NCBI GenBank assembly: GCA_013407085.1
Contig: JACCGJ010020012.1
Coordinates: 1 to 64,000, forward strand
Origin: Atriophallophorus winterbourni
Taxonomy: Eukaryota > Platyhelminthes > Trematoda > Plagiorchiida > Microphallidae
Direction: 5' to 3'
Length of the DNA stretch: 64,000 bases
A program made the translations under genes and the position numbers. How positions within the stretch are numbered: the stretch's first letter is position 1; each line of letters opens with the position of its first letter. The notes below the pieces were generated by a model that was not told the DNA's origin, ran no database searches, and saw nothing but the letters and a program-made list of their open reading frames with translations. This document shows, piece after piece, positions 1-14,108 of the stretch.

Positions 1-189
1 AATCGACTCTCTTGATGAACTTAACGTCGCCCAACGCCCTTCTGGCGTTGCACACGAATTCGAAGGACAACACAAGATGGTCACTTAGCCCCAAAGGACT
101 ATGATACTGCACTGACTCCACTGCTGTTGCTTCGGAAGTTAAAACCAGATCTAGAATTGATGGTTCATTGAGTCCCCTTCGTCGAGTGA
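1..189 (-). mobile_element. CR1-like non-LTR endonuclease fragment
   Basis: Read on the minus strand this stretch is open throughout (about 62 codons) and matches the C-terminal part of the exonuclease/endonuclease domain of CR1-type retrotransposons. It contains PSILDLVLTSE followed by SPLGLSDHLVLSF, with the conserved D of the DLVLT strand and the catalytic SDH. It runs off the left edge of the window. The adjoining bases are the 3' UTR of a CR1 element in the opposite orientation. It is a fragment, not a gene. Confidence 0.8.
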
Positions 190-440
190 ATGAACGGATA
201 TATTTATGCTTAGTAATACCACCATACAACCCGCTTAACTTAATTGAAAAACGTCACATGATATTTATCCTAACGAAAAATTTTCCGTCATACCGAGACC
301 ATAAAAGACATTTTTTGGAACTATGATTACTGTTCGATATTACTAGCGCCTCAATTTTAGATATATATGATTTGTCCTTATACCAATATCCTATGTCAGA
401 GCTATGAGATTTTTTATATCAAAAACTCGCGAAACTTGAA
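190..440 (+). repeat. 3' UTR of a CR1-like element
   Basis: This non-coding stretch aligns with 32690-32960, the region just after the reverse transcriptase end of the CR1 copy at 31-33 kb. Shared blocks include AATACCACCATACAACCCG versus AATTCCACCCTACATCCCG, and CCGTCATACCGAGACCATA versus CCATCATACCGAGACAATA. It is therefore the 3' end of a plus-strand CR1 copy whose 5' part is missing or inverted. Confidence 0.7.
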
Positions 441-1739
441 TCTTGCTTCGCTTGCTCTCTATTCTTATAAGGATTTCCTTGGTATTCCGTCCCATATGCA
501 CACCGAAACAATACTGTGTCGTCCTTTTACTTTTATACACACAATCGAAGTTTATCAAAAATCTTTGTTTAACCGTCGTCTGTGAAACACTGTGTGAGAT
601 AGTGAACCATTGGATGCATAAATAGCAGTCGTACTGTCCATAACCGATCATGGTATAAAAAAATCAGTTGTGGCTCGACTAGTGCTAGAACAGCCAATAT
701 ATTTAGACCCAAATTATGCGTTTAGATGCGCTAGTTCGTGATCTCTCATTACCGTGATCTATATCGTCATTGACCCGAGCAGAGTAATCAATATCTCGTG
801 AAGTTTATTTCCGTGTAATGATTTGCGCTGATTACATTCGTTGAGCCGTCTTCACTTCACGTACGCGTGCACTGTAAAGATTGAGTTGAAATACCCAAAA
901 GAATACTCATAACTCCATCTACAACTTTTACTCACAAAAATAAAGAAACTGAAAAAATGAATAATTTTCTAACTGTTAAATTGTCAGCCTAAATAGTTAA
1001 ATTGTTAGTCCTGTGCATTTGATGTCATATAAATATTAAACTCTTTTTTCAAGTACAAAGCATCTGAGATAAATGTTATAAATGGATCGGTTGGCGTAGA
1101 AAACTCGCGATTAGTGAAGTTCATTAAAACACGCTATTCGTTGGTAAAAAATTTCATTGTAGCTAAAACGTGAAATGAACTGCCGGAATTCTGATATAAT
1201 TTTATAAAAATTATAGTACTGGATGGTTTTTAGCATAGAAGCAGCGTGAACGGAAATAATTTTCAAACAAAGTTATACTTGAATGCCACTGTTACAACGA
1301 ACTACGATGTTCAAACACAGAATCACAAAGTGATTCTTGGTCAAGCACTCAAGGCACTTATTGATGACCAAAGTAATGTGTTGTGTTTAATGGGATGTGA
1401 GCAACACATTACTATGAAATAAGTTTCATTAATCATATTGTAATCAAATCATATTGTATTACCGGTTTCAGGGTTTAAGCATTGTGAATATCTAACCCCC
1501 ACATTACAGTATACGTTTCTGTTTTCTGAAAAATCAATATGGTTTGCTTTTTATCAAGCGAAACTAATGCCTGTGTAAAAATGAATAAAAAAGTGACAAC
1601 AAAACACGAGAAACTCAGAGAAAGCACCATTCAAAACAAATCGAAAACATTTTAAACTTTACTTGTTTATACCCTGTAAAATATCAAACAGCAAGTTTTT
1701 TTTCAGCCACACGTTTTTTATTTAAATCTTTTTTTGCAG
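441..1739. other. No gene seen; upstream intron of SLC6 gene
   Basis: AT-rich sequence with no coding signal that I trust. It ends in a polypyrimidine tract and the AG acceptor at 1738-1739 that precedes the first visible SLC6 exon. Positions 1267-1291 are identical to 13912-13936. Confidence 0.6.
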
Positions 1740-1871
1740 GAGCATTTCTGATTCCATATTTCGTCAGCGTGTTCGCAGCCGGGATTCCGTTGTTTGTTCT
1801 GGAGGTTTTCTTGGGTCAACTAACTGGGAAGGGTGGAATAGCCGCGTGGAATATTTGCCCACTTTTCAAAG
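1740..1871 (+). CDS. SLC6: SLC6 exon: TM2
   Basis: First visible exon. It opens with the last two bases of a Gly codon and reads [18 protein letters not shown], the canonical TM2, then [13 protein letters not shown]. Acceptor TTTTTGCAG, donor GTGAAT; it ends one base into a codon. In SLC6 genes a break just before AFLIPY is common, so the TM1 exon should lie upstream. Confidence 0.93.
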
Positions 1872-4800
1872 GTGAATTTTGAACAATGAGGTTCATTTGA
1901 TGGAAATATTTAACATATCGCATTGATCGATTCATAGTTATAATGATGAGCAATGGGCTGCTGAAAAATTACAGGAAATTTATACGTAAATTTTATAAGG
2001 CGTTTAGTCATCCAGTTGTAGGATCAATTTAATTCTTCGTGATAGGTTGCCAAACCCTGAAAAGGATTGGGAATCCGTTCAAGAATACAGTCTCGTTATG
2101 TATTCCGAAAGATATTGCGTATTGGCTTGATATAACAATGGGCCAGCTACGTTGAACTTTACTGTGAATTATTGTCCAAGACATTTAGAGTAATAGGTGC
2201 CAAAATCTCTTGGTACAGAGATCAGTGATTATTTGTTCTCTAAAATGCTGCTTAGTATATCTCATTATTCACACCGAAAATCTTATCGAAACAATTATTT
2301 ATTTAAGAATATCCTTATTTAAACACATCTTCATTCACTTATTCCATGACGTAATATACACATTAACACGAGCCTTGCCATCGTTGTCATATATGCTCAA
2401 ATACTCATCATCCAACAATTTTATCCAAATCAAACAATAGAAGCTTTAAGCAAACGCACAATGCTTGAAAAATATATTACTCGAGCTATTCAAGTTTCGT
2501 GGAAATCATTCACCAATTCTGGTAACCGTAACGAAAACCTGGTTCAATCAGCAATTAACTGAGAAGGAAATTTCCATTCGAAACATGTTTCTTTTTCATC
2601 GTGATCGTATGGACCGTGGAGGAGGAGGTGTTGCTATTTACTATGATCAACACCTCAAGTTGAGATAAATCACAGACAATGATTTGATACTGAAAGATAC
2701 ACTTCAGTGTTTACTTGAATTAGCAACAGGTGAAAACTCTGTTAGGTTGTGATTTACCGTCAGCAGACGAAGCATACAATGCTAGTGCACCTGAGAAAAC
2801 TCAGCTAGTTGTTTCCAGATATCACAACGACTTCCTATTAATGGGCGACTTTAATCTCCAGAATTTACTGAATAGCAAGATTCCACCGGTTAATTCTCAC
2901 GAACAATTATTCTACGAAATGTTCAACGAAATTCTTTTATTTAATCACGTCTTATGCAGCGCTCCCTTCAGAGGCACAAACACTCCAAATATGGTTTAAA
3001 AATAAAAAGAGGATTGAAATTCTTGATCCGGAGTCGAACACGAAAATTGATAATTGTGAGATACTGTGCGTGGAGAAACCAAGTACAGCAGGAAACATCT
3101 GAATCCTGGAAATCCTACCGTTTGATGAGAAACAAAGTTATTAAACTTGTCTAGGGGGTGAGAGAAGAGTATCAAATCAATCTGATGGATGAAATTGAAC
3201 GAAACATGAACTCCTCTTTCAACGGTGAACAGTTAAGCCAGGGTAAATCCAGGCGTTTTCGCATTACCTACTACGACCAGATCTACATCCACCGATTCCG
3301 AAGCCGCGAACAAACCCGCTCAATTTTACTCTAGAGTTTTCTTCCATGACGAGCGCTGATGTTATGTTATGCCTGCATTCAGATCACAAATTAACACAAT
3401 ACACGAAATCGATGTAAACACCGAAAGTGACAGGGTGAGGCTAATCGTGTTAAATACGAAAAATATTCAAATGCTGATGAAATAACGCCCATGCTTAATT
3501 CTGACCACTATCTGATGTTTTCAACCTGTCACTGAGTTGTAGCAATGTTTATTCTGATGAGAAAAGTAGACTAATCACACCGATATACAGCAGTGGGAAC
3601 CGATCCTATGTGTCCATCTACAGACCAGTCATATTGCTGCCAGTGGTCTCTACACTTTTCTAACGATATGAACGACAACGGGAAGAGATTCGCCGACCTA
3701 TGTGCCGCAAGCAATCTGGTCATCGGAGGAAGTGTTTTCCACCACAAAAGGATACCCAAGGCGACCTGTTTGTCACCAGATCTGTCGACAGAAAATCAGG
3801 TCGACCATGTGTCCATCAGGGCGAAGTTTCGACGCACTTCTCAAGATGCATGCGTCAAACGGGAAGCTGGCGTTACTGCCGAAGTTCATTTCCTTGTCGC
3901 CAAGTTGAATTTGAAGTCGAAGAGAAACTGGATAGAACAGTCTAGCCAACGATAGCGCTACAACACCGCTATGCTGAAAGACAGTAAGAAGGAATAAGAG
4001 TTCAAGGTCAACCTCTTCAATAAGTTCCAGGTCCTGGAAGCGCTGCTTGAAGAAAAGACGATAGAACAGAAGTGGTAGTATGTGAAATAATTGGTGACCT
4101 CAACGCGTCAAGAAGTACTTGGTCCAAAACATTCACGCACTAGGAATGGATCTCAGCAGGGACGCTACAGAAGATAGAAAAAAGAAGAGAAAACAAAGTG
4201 ATAGTAAACAACAGCAGAACCAGAGCAACGAAAGCACACACACGGAAGCATGTAGAATTGTCAAGCAGAGCATCCAAACTGACAAGCGGAAATACGTAGA
4301 GACTGAACATAGAAGCTAAAGAAGAAACGCATTAGATCAACACCGAAGACCTGTATTCCACCATCGAGAAACTATCAAAAAAGTTTTCCAATCCAGAAAG
4401 GCCAGTAAGAAACAGATCAAGAGAACCGATAGCAGTGCAAATTTAGGTGTTACTCAACAGGCCAGCTCCTTCAAACATACCGGAGTTACTGCTAGCTAAA
4501 ATCGATTTGCCAATTAGGTAGTGTGTACCCACGAAGGGAGTGATCCGCAGTGCCGTTAAGGTAATTGAAGACTAGCATGGCTAATGAACCTGACAGCATC
4601 ACGGCAGAAGCGCTGAAGTGGGCATCGAGACCACTGTGTAGTTCCTTCACCCACTTTTCTGCAAGATATTAGACGAAGAAGAAGTACCAGCTGAGTGACA
4701 AAAGGCTACCTCATCAAACTTCCAAACTTCTCAGTTCCTACCAACTTGCGATAGATAACGCTGCTATCCATCCCAGAAAAAAAGTTTAACTAAATCTTGC

Positions 4801-7800
4801 TGCACAGATTGAAAGAAACTTTTAACCCCATCTTCGTGGCCAACAAGCCGGCTTCGAAAATAAAAGAGAGTGCACGAAAACGATCGTAACCCTGCGCATA
4901 ATTCTAGAGCACTTACTGGAATGGAACTCATCTCCTTACGTCAACTTCATCAACTGTGTGAAGACGTTTGACAGCGTCGGCAGACTAACCCTCTGGTGAC
5001 TACTGAGACACTAGGGAGTACTAGAAAAGATCATCAACATCATATGAAAGGGTGACCTGCTGAATAGTACATGACAGACAACTCACTGAGACGTTCAAAG
5101 TAAGAACCGGAATAAGGCATGACCGCTTACTCACCCTGTTTCTGTTCCTACTGGCCATAGAATGGATCATGAAGATATCGATAGACTATAAGCGGGACGG
5201 CATCTAGTGGACACTTTAGAAATGGTTGGACGACCTCAGTTTCGACGACGATCTGGCTTTTCTCTCCCACGCCCAAGAAATGACTATCATCGTTGCGGTT
5301 AACTCATCTAGACTGGGCCTCAACACCAACAAGTTATGAGCACGATGTTCGAGACAAACGCATCCAACACTACATTCGTCACAGACAGAGATGAGGCGCT
5401 AAAATGGTGGACACTTCCACCTATCTAGGCAGCATCCGGGATAAGCTTGAAGGAACAAATGCAGACGTCAGAACACGCATCGGCAAAGCACAAGCAGTCT
5501 TCCATCAGCTGCAGAATATCTGGAGAACCAGCGAGATCAGCATTACCACCAAGATCAGGCTCTTCAACATCTTAGTAAAACCAATACTACAACCTGGAGA
5601 ACCACAGTCACCATCATGAAGAAAATCCAGGTCTTCATCTCAATGTTTCGTACAACGAAAAATTGCGATGACTGGGTCTATGTGACTTTGTCCAAAGGAA
5701 GATACGGCGCACGTTATTCTGATCTATAGAATTGTGTCTACCGAAGAATATCCACCGAGACAATTGTTTGTTGTGTGTGATGAGAAATTGACACGCGGAC
5801 ATTCCATATCCCTTTAGGTCTCAAGTTCCCGTATTGATTGTCGGCTCCATTTTTTGCCGTGCGTGCTATATATCTTTGGAATTCCCTACCCCAACATGTG
5901 GTGGAGTCTCCTTGCCTGGCGATGTTTAAAGCTAAATTGGACTTATACATACGAAAGAACACAATACGTGAGCCTTACATTTGATATACTCTACTCCTTT
6001 TATACTACTATATTTTTCACAGTTTCATTCATACCGTTAATCAATGGTGATATAAAGTATTAACAATTAACCATAAATCATCCGAGCCTTAATCTCAACC
6101 ATTTATCTTTCGTTTCCGTTCACAAAGGTATCGGTTTCGCAAGCCTGGTGACCAATTTCTGCTTGGATTGTTACTACAATGTGATTCTGGCCTGGGCCCT
6201 ATACTATTTGTTCAATTCATTCACCGCTGTTCTGCCTTGGACGCAGTGTGATCGGTGGTGGAATACGAAATTTTGTCGATCGTCGATGAACAATTCACTC
6301 ATTCTGAGCGGCGACGTCACACTCGCGGTCACAAGGTTTATTGATCCGACGACCGAATTTTGGGAGTAAGTTCAATTTACTATCTCAGGTGTTGAAAGTG
6401 AAAATCAATGTGTGACAGACATTATTCTTAATTCAAATCCTGTGACACCCGAAGCATCACAATCCTGTCAAGCGTCACAATTTAACAAACAATCAAATGA
6501 ATCTCATGTTACGAGATTAAGAATGGCTCTGAATTGTAGTTATTTTATGCCGGGGGCCTCGAAGTAGCTTTGGTACGGAGGATCTGTTATTAAATAGACC
6601 ATCTCGAAGATTATGTTTACATATATTCGTTTATCTGCCATCAACTACCGCGTCATATAAGCCTAATGTTCATTTGGCTAATTTACCTGCATCTGTGTTG
6701 CAAAATTACTTCACCGTTGGACGCGAAAACTAGAATAGAAATTGTGTGTCGGCTGAAGAAAATCGGTTGAAGGAAAGTGAACCGTTTGATTCCAGCCTAT
6801 CTGATCAACACGGGACATTTAGAGGATCATACGGAGGCAATCACTTCAGATTAATTTATTGTGGTGCTCACATCCCCATCCCTTACACACCACTACCGGT
6901 TTCTGGCTGTTTGCCGTCATCAAGTGGAGACAGTAAGATCAGGTTCAGTGAGCTTTTAGGTTCCGAGGTCCACCTGCAAAAGCATTTTGTGGCGATAGCA
7001 AGGAAAATATTTAGACCAAATTTATGTCATCAGAACCGAGTTCTTATTGATTTGCTCAACATTGCTATCGACCGAACATGCTTGGACACGTGACACAATT
7101 TTTGATAAAATATTTCTCATTGATTAGCTTCATTTTTCCATGTATGTATTGTAAAGTGATGCTATAATATTTTGTGTGTGTTACTTTTAGGCGGCACGTT
7201 TTGCGGCTCTCAAGCGGAATCGAACATATGGGCAACATTAATTGGAGGTTGGCACTGTGTCTTCTGTTGGCTTGGATCATCGTTTTCGTGTGCATTTTCA
7301 ACGGAATCAAAACGTCGGGAAAGGTGACTCGGCGGTAACATTTATTCCATTTTCGACACAGAATTATTCGAAAGAATTGCATACGAATCGAGTTAAGATC
7401 TGAACTTGGCTTTTGGCCATTCTTAAAATAGTTAATTCGAATAAACTTGGTTACAGAGAGATATTTCAATAGTATTGTGTCCGATCGGTAATCCATACTC
7501 ATGAGAAATGAAGTTTTATAATAAATCGGATAGGTTAGTTTGTTGCTAACGTTTCGCTTCTAACACAGACGCTCATTTAGACCAATGGTGGTAGTACCAA
7601 AAAGACGCAGGTTGAAATTGCATTCCCCTGATTAACAATCAGCTGGCTAAAGACAGTACAGGCATCGGTGAGCGTTTAGTTTGTCAATATAGACAGGCGA
7701 TATTAATATCATTTGAGGCATATTCTATACCGCATAATCCCTTCGTTGTATTGTTTGTATATAGGTGTGAACAACACCCGCTAACTGATTAGTCTATTTG

Positions 7801-10800
7801 ACTAATCCGTGCTCACACTAGAAGTCACGCAGAATAGTGTCTATCCAGTACGTAACCCGACACCAGATTGTAGAGATATCCGTCCCATATATTTCCTTTA
7901 CCGCATTCTTACCAGTCTTTGTACCCTACTACGTCAGGACCACTTAGGCTGCCTGGGTCATGTGTAGAGAATATGAAATGGTCGTATTTAAAAAGACCTA
8001 TTTTAGGGTGAGTTGGATTCAGGAAGTCGACCTTTATGCAGACCGTGCTTACAGTAAAAGACGTGTGCAAAATAGATGTGAAAGCTCTCTGCATTGACCC
8101 TACGATTTTGGGAGAACTTGCTCTTGACCGATCATTTCGCAGGCCCTGTGTAAAGCGTCATGTCCGAGCTGTGGTAAAGCAGATTCAGCCCTTGGCTGTT
8201 GAAAGCAGATCACGCCACTGGCGTGCAACTGACGCCGATCGATCGAGTACTGTTTATCGCTGTGAGAGCAACAGGAGAGATTATCACTCTTGAATCGGAA
8301 TGCCTTTCTATTCTAAATGCTGCAGAGCATGGAACTAACATGCTTGTGATGTAAATCCTTGGTCGATGTCGACAAAAATAGACCAACAACAACCTTTTTT
8401 TCTTATTTCAACAGCCTCAGCCTATAGTCGTTCAATATATGGTTTTGCTTCTCACCTCATCAAGTTACCAAAATCAACGTTATGATCTTTATCCGTGAGG
8501 CTGTATCTCGGACCAATGATTGATATTATCCTAGTGCAGATTTCTCTATAACATTTTTTAACTATATTCCCGTGCATCCGGTGTAGTTAATTATACATAC
8601 GCCATGCGTTGAACAGACAGAATATGTTTTCAATTTTGCGTGGCGTTAATAAGTATAGAAGCCTTCTGTCTCTCTTAAACCTTGCTCGTTCACTCACATT
8701 ATTTAACATTCTACCTATTCCTTAGGACGCATTTTTGACATTAGGCACATAAACTGTTTCTCGCCAAAACTATTTTTCTTTTGTGAAACTGGCTTTCATA
8801 AAGTGTGAACTTATATTCCGTGTTTATCGAATAATTTCCGTCACGGTTGTGACAATTTTGCAGGTCATGTACTTCACAGCCACTGCGCCATACGTTTTCA
8901 TGTTCGCTCTGCTTATCCGTTGTGTAACTCTGGACGGAGCTGTTTCCGGTTTGAAATATTACATCACGCCGGATTGGGTAAAGCTAAAATCCATATCGGT
9001 AAGCATTGGGTATATTTCCATGTAGAAATATGAAAAGAAGTTGCATTATTATGCATTACAAATATCGCTATAATGTTCATTAGCAAATCACGAATGCGCC
9101 TTTTCTAAAAATCGAGGTTTATCTTGCATAGTAGAAAATGATACAAAGTTGCTTGCTTTGTTACCTCGACATTGTTTGTGGTCATCTATTTTTCACATCA
9201 AACTTTCTTTCTAAGCTTTTTTGTGCAAATTTATTCATCGAAGCTAATAGGATTAAATTGATACGCTCTCCAACATCTTAACATATGCTATAAAATAGTT
9301 TCAAAATCGTCAATGGAGCGCAAAACACCATGTAGACATCAAGCGAGTCCTTAAAATGTTAGAAAGCCGTTCAAAATTTGTACAATAGAGGCAATTAAAT
9401 TCTTGCGTGGCATTAAAAATCGATCGAAAATAGTTTTGATATTTCTCGTGGATGAAGCAAACATGATTTTCTCCATTAAAACTATTCTCCTATGTGTTAA
9501 ACAAGCCTGAACATCGTGGCTAAAGAAAGATATCAATCATCCTAATGAATTAAATGATCGTGGACGCATGTTGCCAAAATTTGCCACACGAAGTGCCAAT
9601 GCTTTAACTCGAAATGTTGGACTTTTACCAACAGCGCGTGTGTGATCTCATGATGACCTTTAAAACCATGCACACTGGCTATTATCAAAGCCAGGGGAGT
9701 AAATTAGGGCAAGCAAGCATACAATCTTGACTACCAGAGATTTTGTCGAGGCTTTCTAGTCTATGATATCATACGCCCGAAATATAATGCAACGTAATCC
9801 TTGAAGCCTGATGCATGCATCAAAACTATAAACCATACCAACGCATTTTTGAACTCTCCGGTGTTTTAAACAACTTACAATGGTAAACTTTGCAAACATT
9901 ATGTCAAATGCCTTTACCGCTTTCAGATATGGGTTGATGCTGGTTCTCAAGTGTTCTTCAGTTATTCCATCAGTCTGGGCACACTGACTACACTCGGCAG
10001 TTTCAACAAATTTCGTCAAAACTTTATAAGGTAAGATTCCACGGCTTTCTAATTCTTGATTGAGCTAGCTGATTTCGTGATACCCGACCAACAACTTCCT
10101 TTCAGGGATTGCGTCGCGTATGCCACGGTGAACACATTTACCAGTTTATTAGCTGGTTTGATTGTATTCGCCACCCTTGGACACATGGCAACCGTAGCTG
10201 GAGTGTCGATTGACCAAGTCGCTGACTCCGGACCAGGATTGGCATTTGTGGTGTACCCGAAAGCATTGGGCATAATGCCTTTCAGTCCATTTTGGGCTGT
10301 GTGCTTTTTCTTGATGATCATTTTATTGGGAATCGATAGTCAGGTAAGTAGTGTTGATTAAATCAATATTTTTAGAGCGGATGAATGTGTAGTATAACAA
10401 AACGATGAGCTTAAAAGAGAATAGATTTTCCATAAATAATTGCCCTTGCGTATGACAATGATGAGATGCTTGATAGCCTAAAGTTGAAGTGGCTTAGATA
10501 TAATTTTTTTCGTGGCATCAATTTCAATTACACCCCACTAAGTGAGAAACTTCACTTCAGTTTGTAGGAGTCGAAGGCTTCGTTACTTCGATAATGGATT
10601 TCTTTCCCCGACTGGCAAACAACAAAAAATGGCGCGTTATTTTCATCGGATCTGTTTGCTCGGTCATGTACCTTGTCGGGTTATCCATGGTGACAGAGGT
10701 GAGTTAGAATTATCACATTGAACAAATTCATTCATATAAATTATTCTACTTGAAACATGTTAATGTTTACACAGTTAAACGCATCATGACAATGTTACAT

Positions 10801-13800
10801 AGTTTCAGTTTTTTAACAGCCATACTTGGTAAAGATATCAAGAAGAAAACGAAAACATAGGCAACAATGTGAACTCGTACTCATTGCATAATTTGATCGT
10901 TCAATAAAAGTACCTAATAAATTTCTACGGTCTTGATTATGACGAAATAAAAATATGCGCCTTCGTCGAAGTATGGATTAGAGCATCAACGCTTCAAACA
11001 CTATTATCCGGGGTTTTCAAGGCTTTAGTTTAAAAGAGAAGCTTTTTAGTGAATAAATGTTAGACAATGCAGAAGGAGCTTACTGTGGATTGTGTTAATA
11101 CATAAAGGTGTCATACTTTCATAGACGTATCGTTACCAATAAGAAGCAAATCCACTTCATTGAAGATTGTTTGATGCTGCAAGAGGATTTGGATGCCATG
11201 TATTACTAATCTGGAATGCCTTTCAACATACGCAAATGTTAAATGTTACAACTTGGCTGATAATACAAGCATACATACAATCTCGGTCATGGAAACCTGA
11301 CTTAAACCACCACTGAGACGGATCTCGGTATCTGGTTGCTAATAACCTAAAACCGAATAGGCCTTACCAGAAAATCTTCAACAAGGCAAGCGGATCTCGG
11401 GAATACTGCGAAGAATATTTGGGCGGTTCTCACATAAAACGCTCCCGGAATTATAAATACATCCATCCAACGACAGAATACATTATCCCAGTTTGGGCAC
11501 CATGGCTGCGTAAATACATTAGTTTGCTGGATAGAATTTACCACCGAACGACAAAGCTAGTTGCAGGGTTTCAGCACATCCATACTAAGACCGAATGATC
11601 ATGGTGGGATCGACTTATTTTACACAATGATGAGTAAGTAACACCATGATCCAAACCAATAAAATGCTAGAGATGGATTATAATCCTCTACTAGATTTGA
11701 TAGCGGTCAGTTCCACTAAGAATACACGGAGTCGTTCAGGTTGTCTCGTTATACTGTAATCAAGACTCGATTGTAGACGTCATTTCTCGTATTTGCTTTC
11801 GGTGGAATTCACTACCACAAGATATTATAAACGCTACCACAATCGTGTTTTTATATCAAATCTGGATGCTTATATCCAATAACACTCCGCAATCGGCCCT
11901 GTATATTGACTCCATATGAACCCACAAAAAGAAATAAACAGATCAATAGAATTTTGATTGCATCCTCTGTATTTTTATAACTGTCTTCTAATGGTACGCA
12001 AAGCACTTGCTTTTTTCACCAGAAAATCTTGATTATTGATTATTGAAGAAACGTGTCAAGTTGTAAATATCGTTCGGTTTCTGAAGCGAGTACATTCAGA
12101 GATATTGTTGATTCCTGATTGCCGTGCACCTGGTCGGGTAGACGTTGTCCCCTAAACCGTACAAAAATGTCTGGGGCCTCGCTGGTGGTAGCCATTTGAA
12201 GGTAGTTGAGGTTTTCTCACTATTTAGAAACCAACTCTACGTGCACAGCAAACTTCGACGGGTTTGAGATTTTTCTGCTACACTTAATGTATTTTTAGCT
12301 CTCTATAGGATTAATTGAAATCTTTTGGAGAAAAAATTGAAGATACCGAAAAATTTGTGGAATATTTTAGGAAACAGTATCACTGAAAACAAAGCGAACG
12401 AACACATTTGTGAGATATTGCCAAAATCGAGATTGGAGTCGTAATTCTAAATACAAAACAACTTTAAAGATTAGTGTACCGTAGGCTTGGATTTGGTTCC
12501 CAAAACGAGCTTTGTTTTATCGAACCAAATAGTTATTGATTTTAATCGTCATCACGTTTCAGTAAAAGGAACAATCGGATAGAAACCGCGTCTGTTGTTT
12601 GGGTCGTGATAAAGCCATATTGTAGATAATTTTTAACTGATTGAAATACTTTGGTTCAAGCGTGCTTAGATATAGCAACTACCAAGCAAGAGCTTTGTCT
12701 GATTGGTTTCTTTCAAGTTCATTTCATCACACGTTTTTTTGACATCAACACTCGATATCATGTTGCCCGACATGTGTCAAGGTCGAATTACCTATTGTTA
12801 CAAGCGCTGCGGGAGAGATTGCTCCTCCCAAGCACAGTCATATTCATTTGGAACCATTACAAACAAACGTAAATGAACCACAATGAACCCACAACACAAG
12901 AGAAGCCAATTGGTCGAAGACATTTTTGTTGTTGTTGTTGTTGGCCTCCTTCGGTCGATGTCGACCATGGATGTACATTACAATCGCATGAATTTTCAAG
13001 CTCTACAACTTTTTGAATGACTAAGCTGTCCGATTCGGGAGGAAAAATATCTCTCGCAGCGCTTGCAGGTCGAAGACATTTATTGCGCACAAAACCAATA
13101 GCAAAACTCATGCTTATATTAGATAAGCAAAACAAACAATCACAACACTGATCCTCAAACCAGTCTGTCCCGGTTGTCACTTCAATTTGATTTGTGAGTC
13201 GATTTCGCGCCAACCATAACCCCGTTCCACACCGGGCTCGTTTGACTGACATTCACGGATTGCCTTTCGTTTGATTGAGGGCTGATCTTGTCCATCTTCT
13301 AATATTTCCGAAAATGTTGTCGCATGAACCGTTCTAATACACTCCTTCCGGAACCCAAACTATTACGACTTCGTAATAGTCGTCGTCGAACATTTCGGTG
13401 TTTCGTACTCTTATAATGTATCGGAGGGTAATGTTCGAAAGCTCGTGGTTAGCACTCATTACTAATGCACTGCGCACCTCCACAAAAGTATTTAATGCCT
13501 AGTAACAGGAAATATCGAAAAGCAGTAACAAAGTACCCTGGAATAAATTACAGATGATCTATTTGGATTTCTGCTTTCTGACAATTCATAGCGATCGCTC
13601 GACATACGCTTGTCGACCTTGTCGAAATAATCACACTTATGCAGTACTGCTGCTACTTTAACTGCGTCGATGCCGCTTTCAGTAGTTTTTGATTTACTGG
13701 GAAGTTAAAAATTTATCCAAACTTGGAGGACTTAATGTTATAAAATACTTTACCGATTAAATTTATTCACGTTTTACGCGAACATAGAACGTTCTTTCTG

Positions 13801-14058
13801 TTTTCATTTGTGGATCGGTGCTGCGGAAGTTGTAATTTAATGCAATTGAGGTTTACTTTAACCTTCCGGCTCTTATACTCAAGAGGATACCCTACTTAAA
13901 CGGAATACTTGACAAAGTTATACTTGAATGCCACTGATCTTATTGGAAATTCGGATGATTGGTGGTTAATATAAATTAAATTTGAACAAATTCATGCTGC
14001 TAGCGATCGTTCCAGCACTACCAAATATGCTTTATACTTCAAAATTATGAAATTTGTA

Positions 14059-14108
<50 letters not shown>

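Noticed and set aside
6746..7093. 115-codon plus-strand frame in an SLC6 intron
   Set aside because: It crosses a family A repeat and has no domain or splice context.
12857..13252. 131-codon minus-strand frame
   Set aside because: It is produced by the family D tail and family B repeat lying side by side.
14062..14105. TA run as a regulatory TATA cluster
   Set aside because: It is a simple microsatellite within an intron, far from any start.
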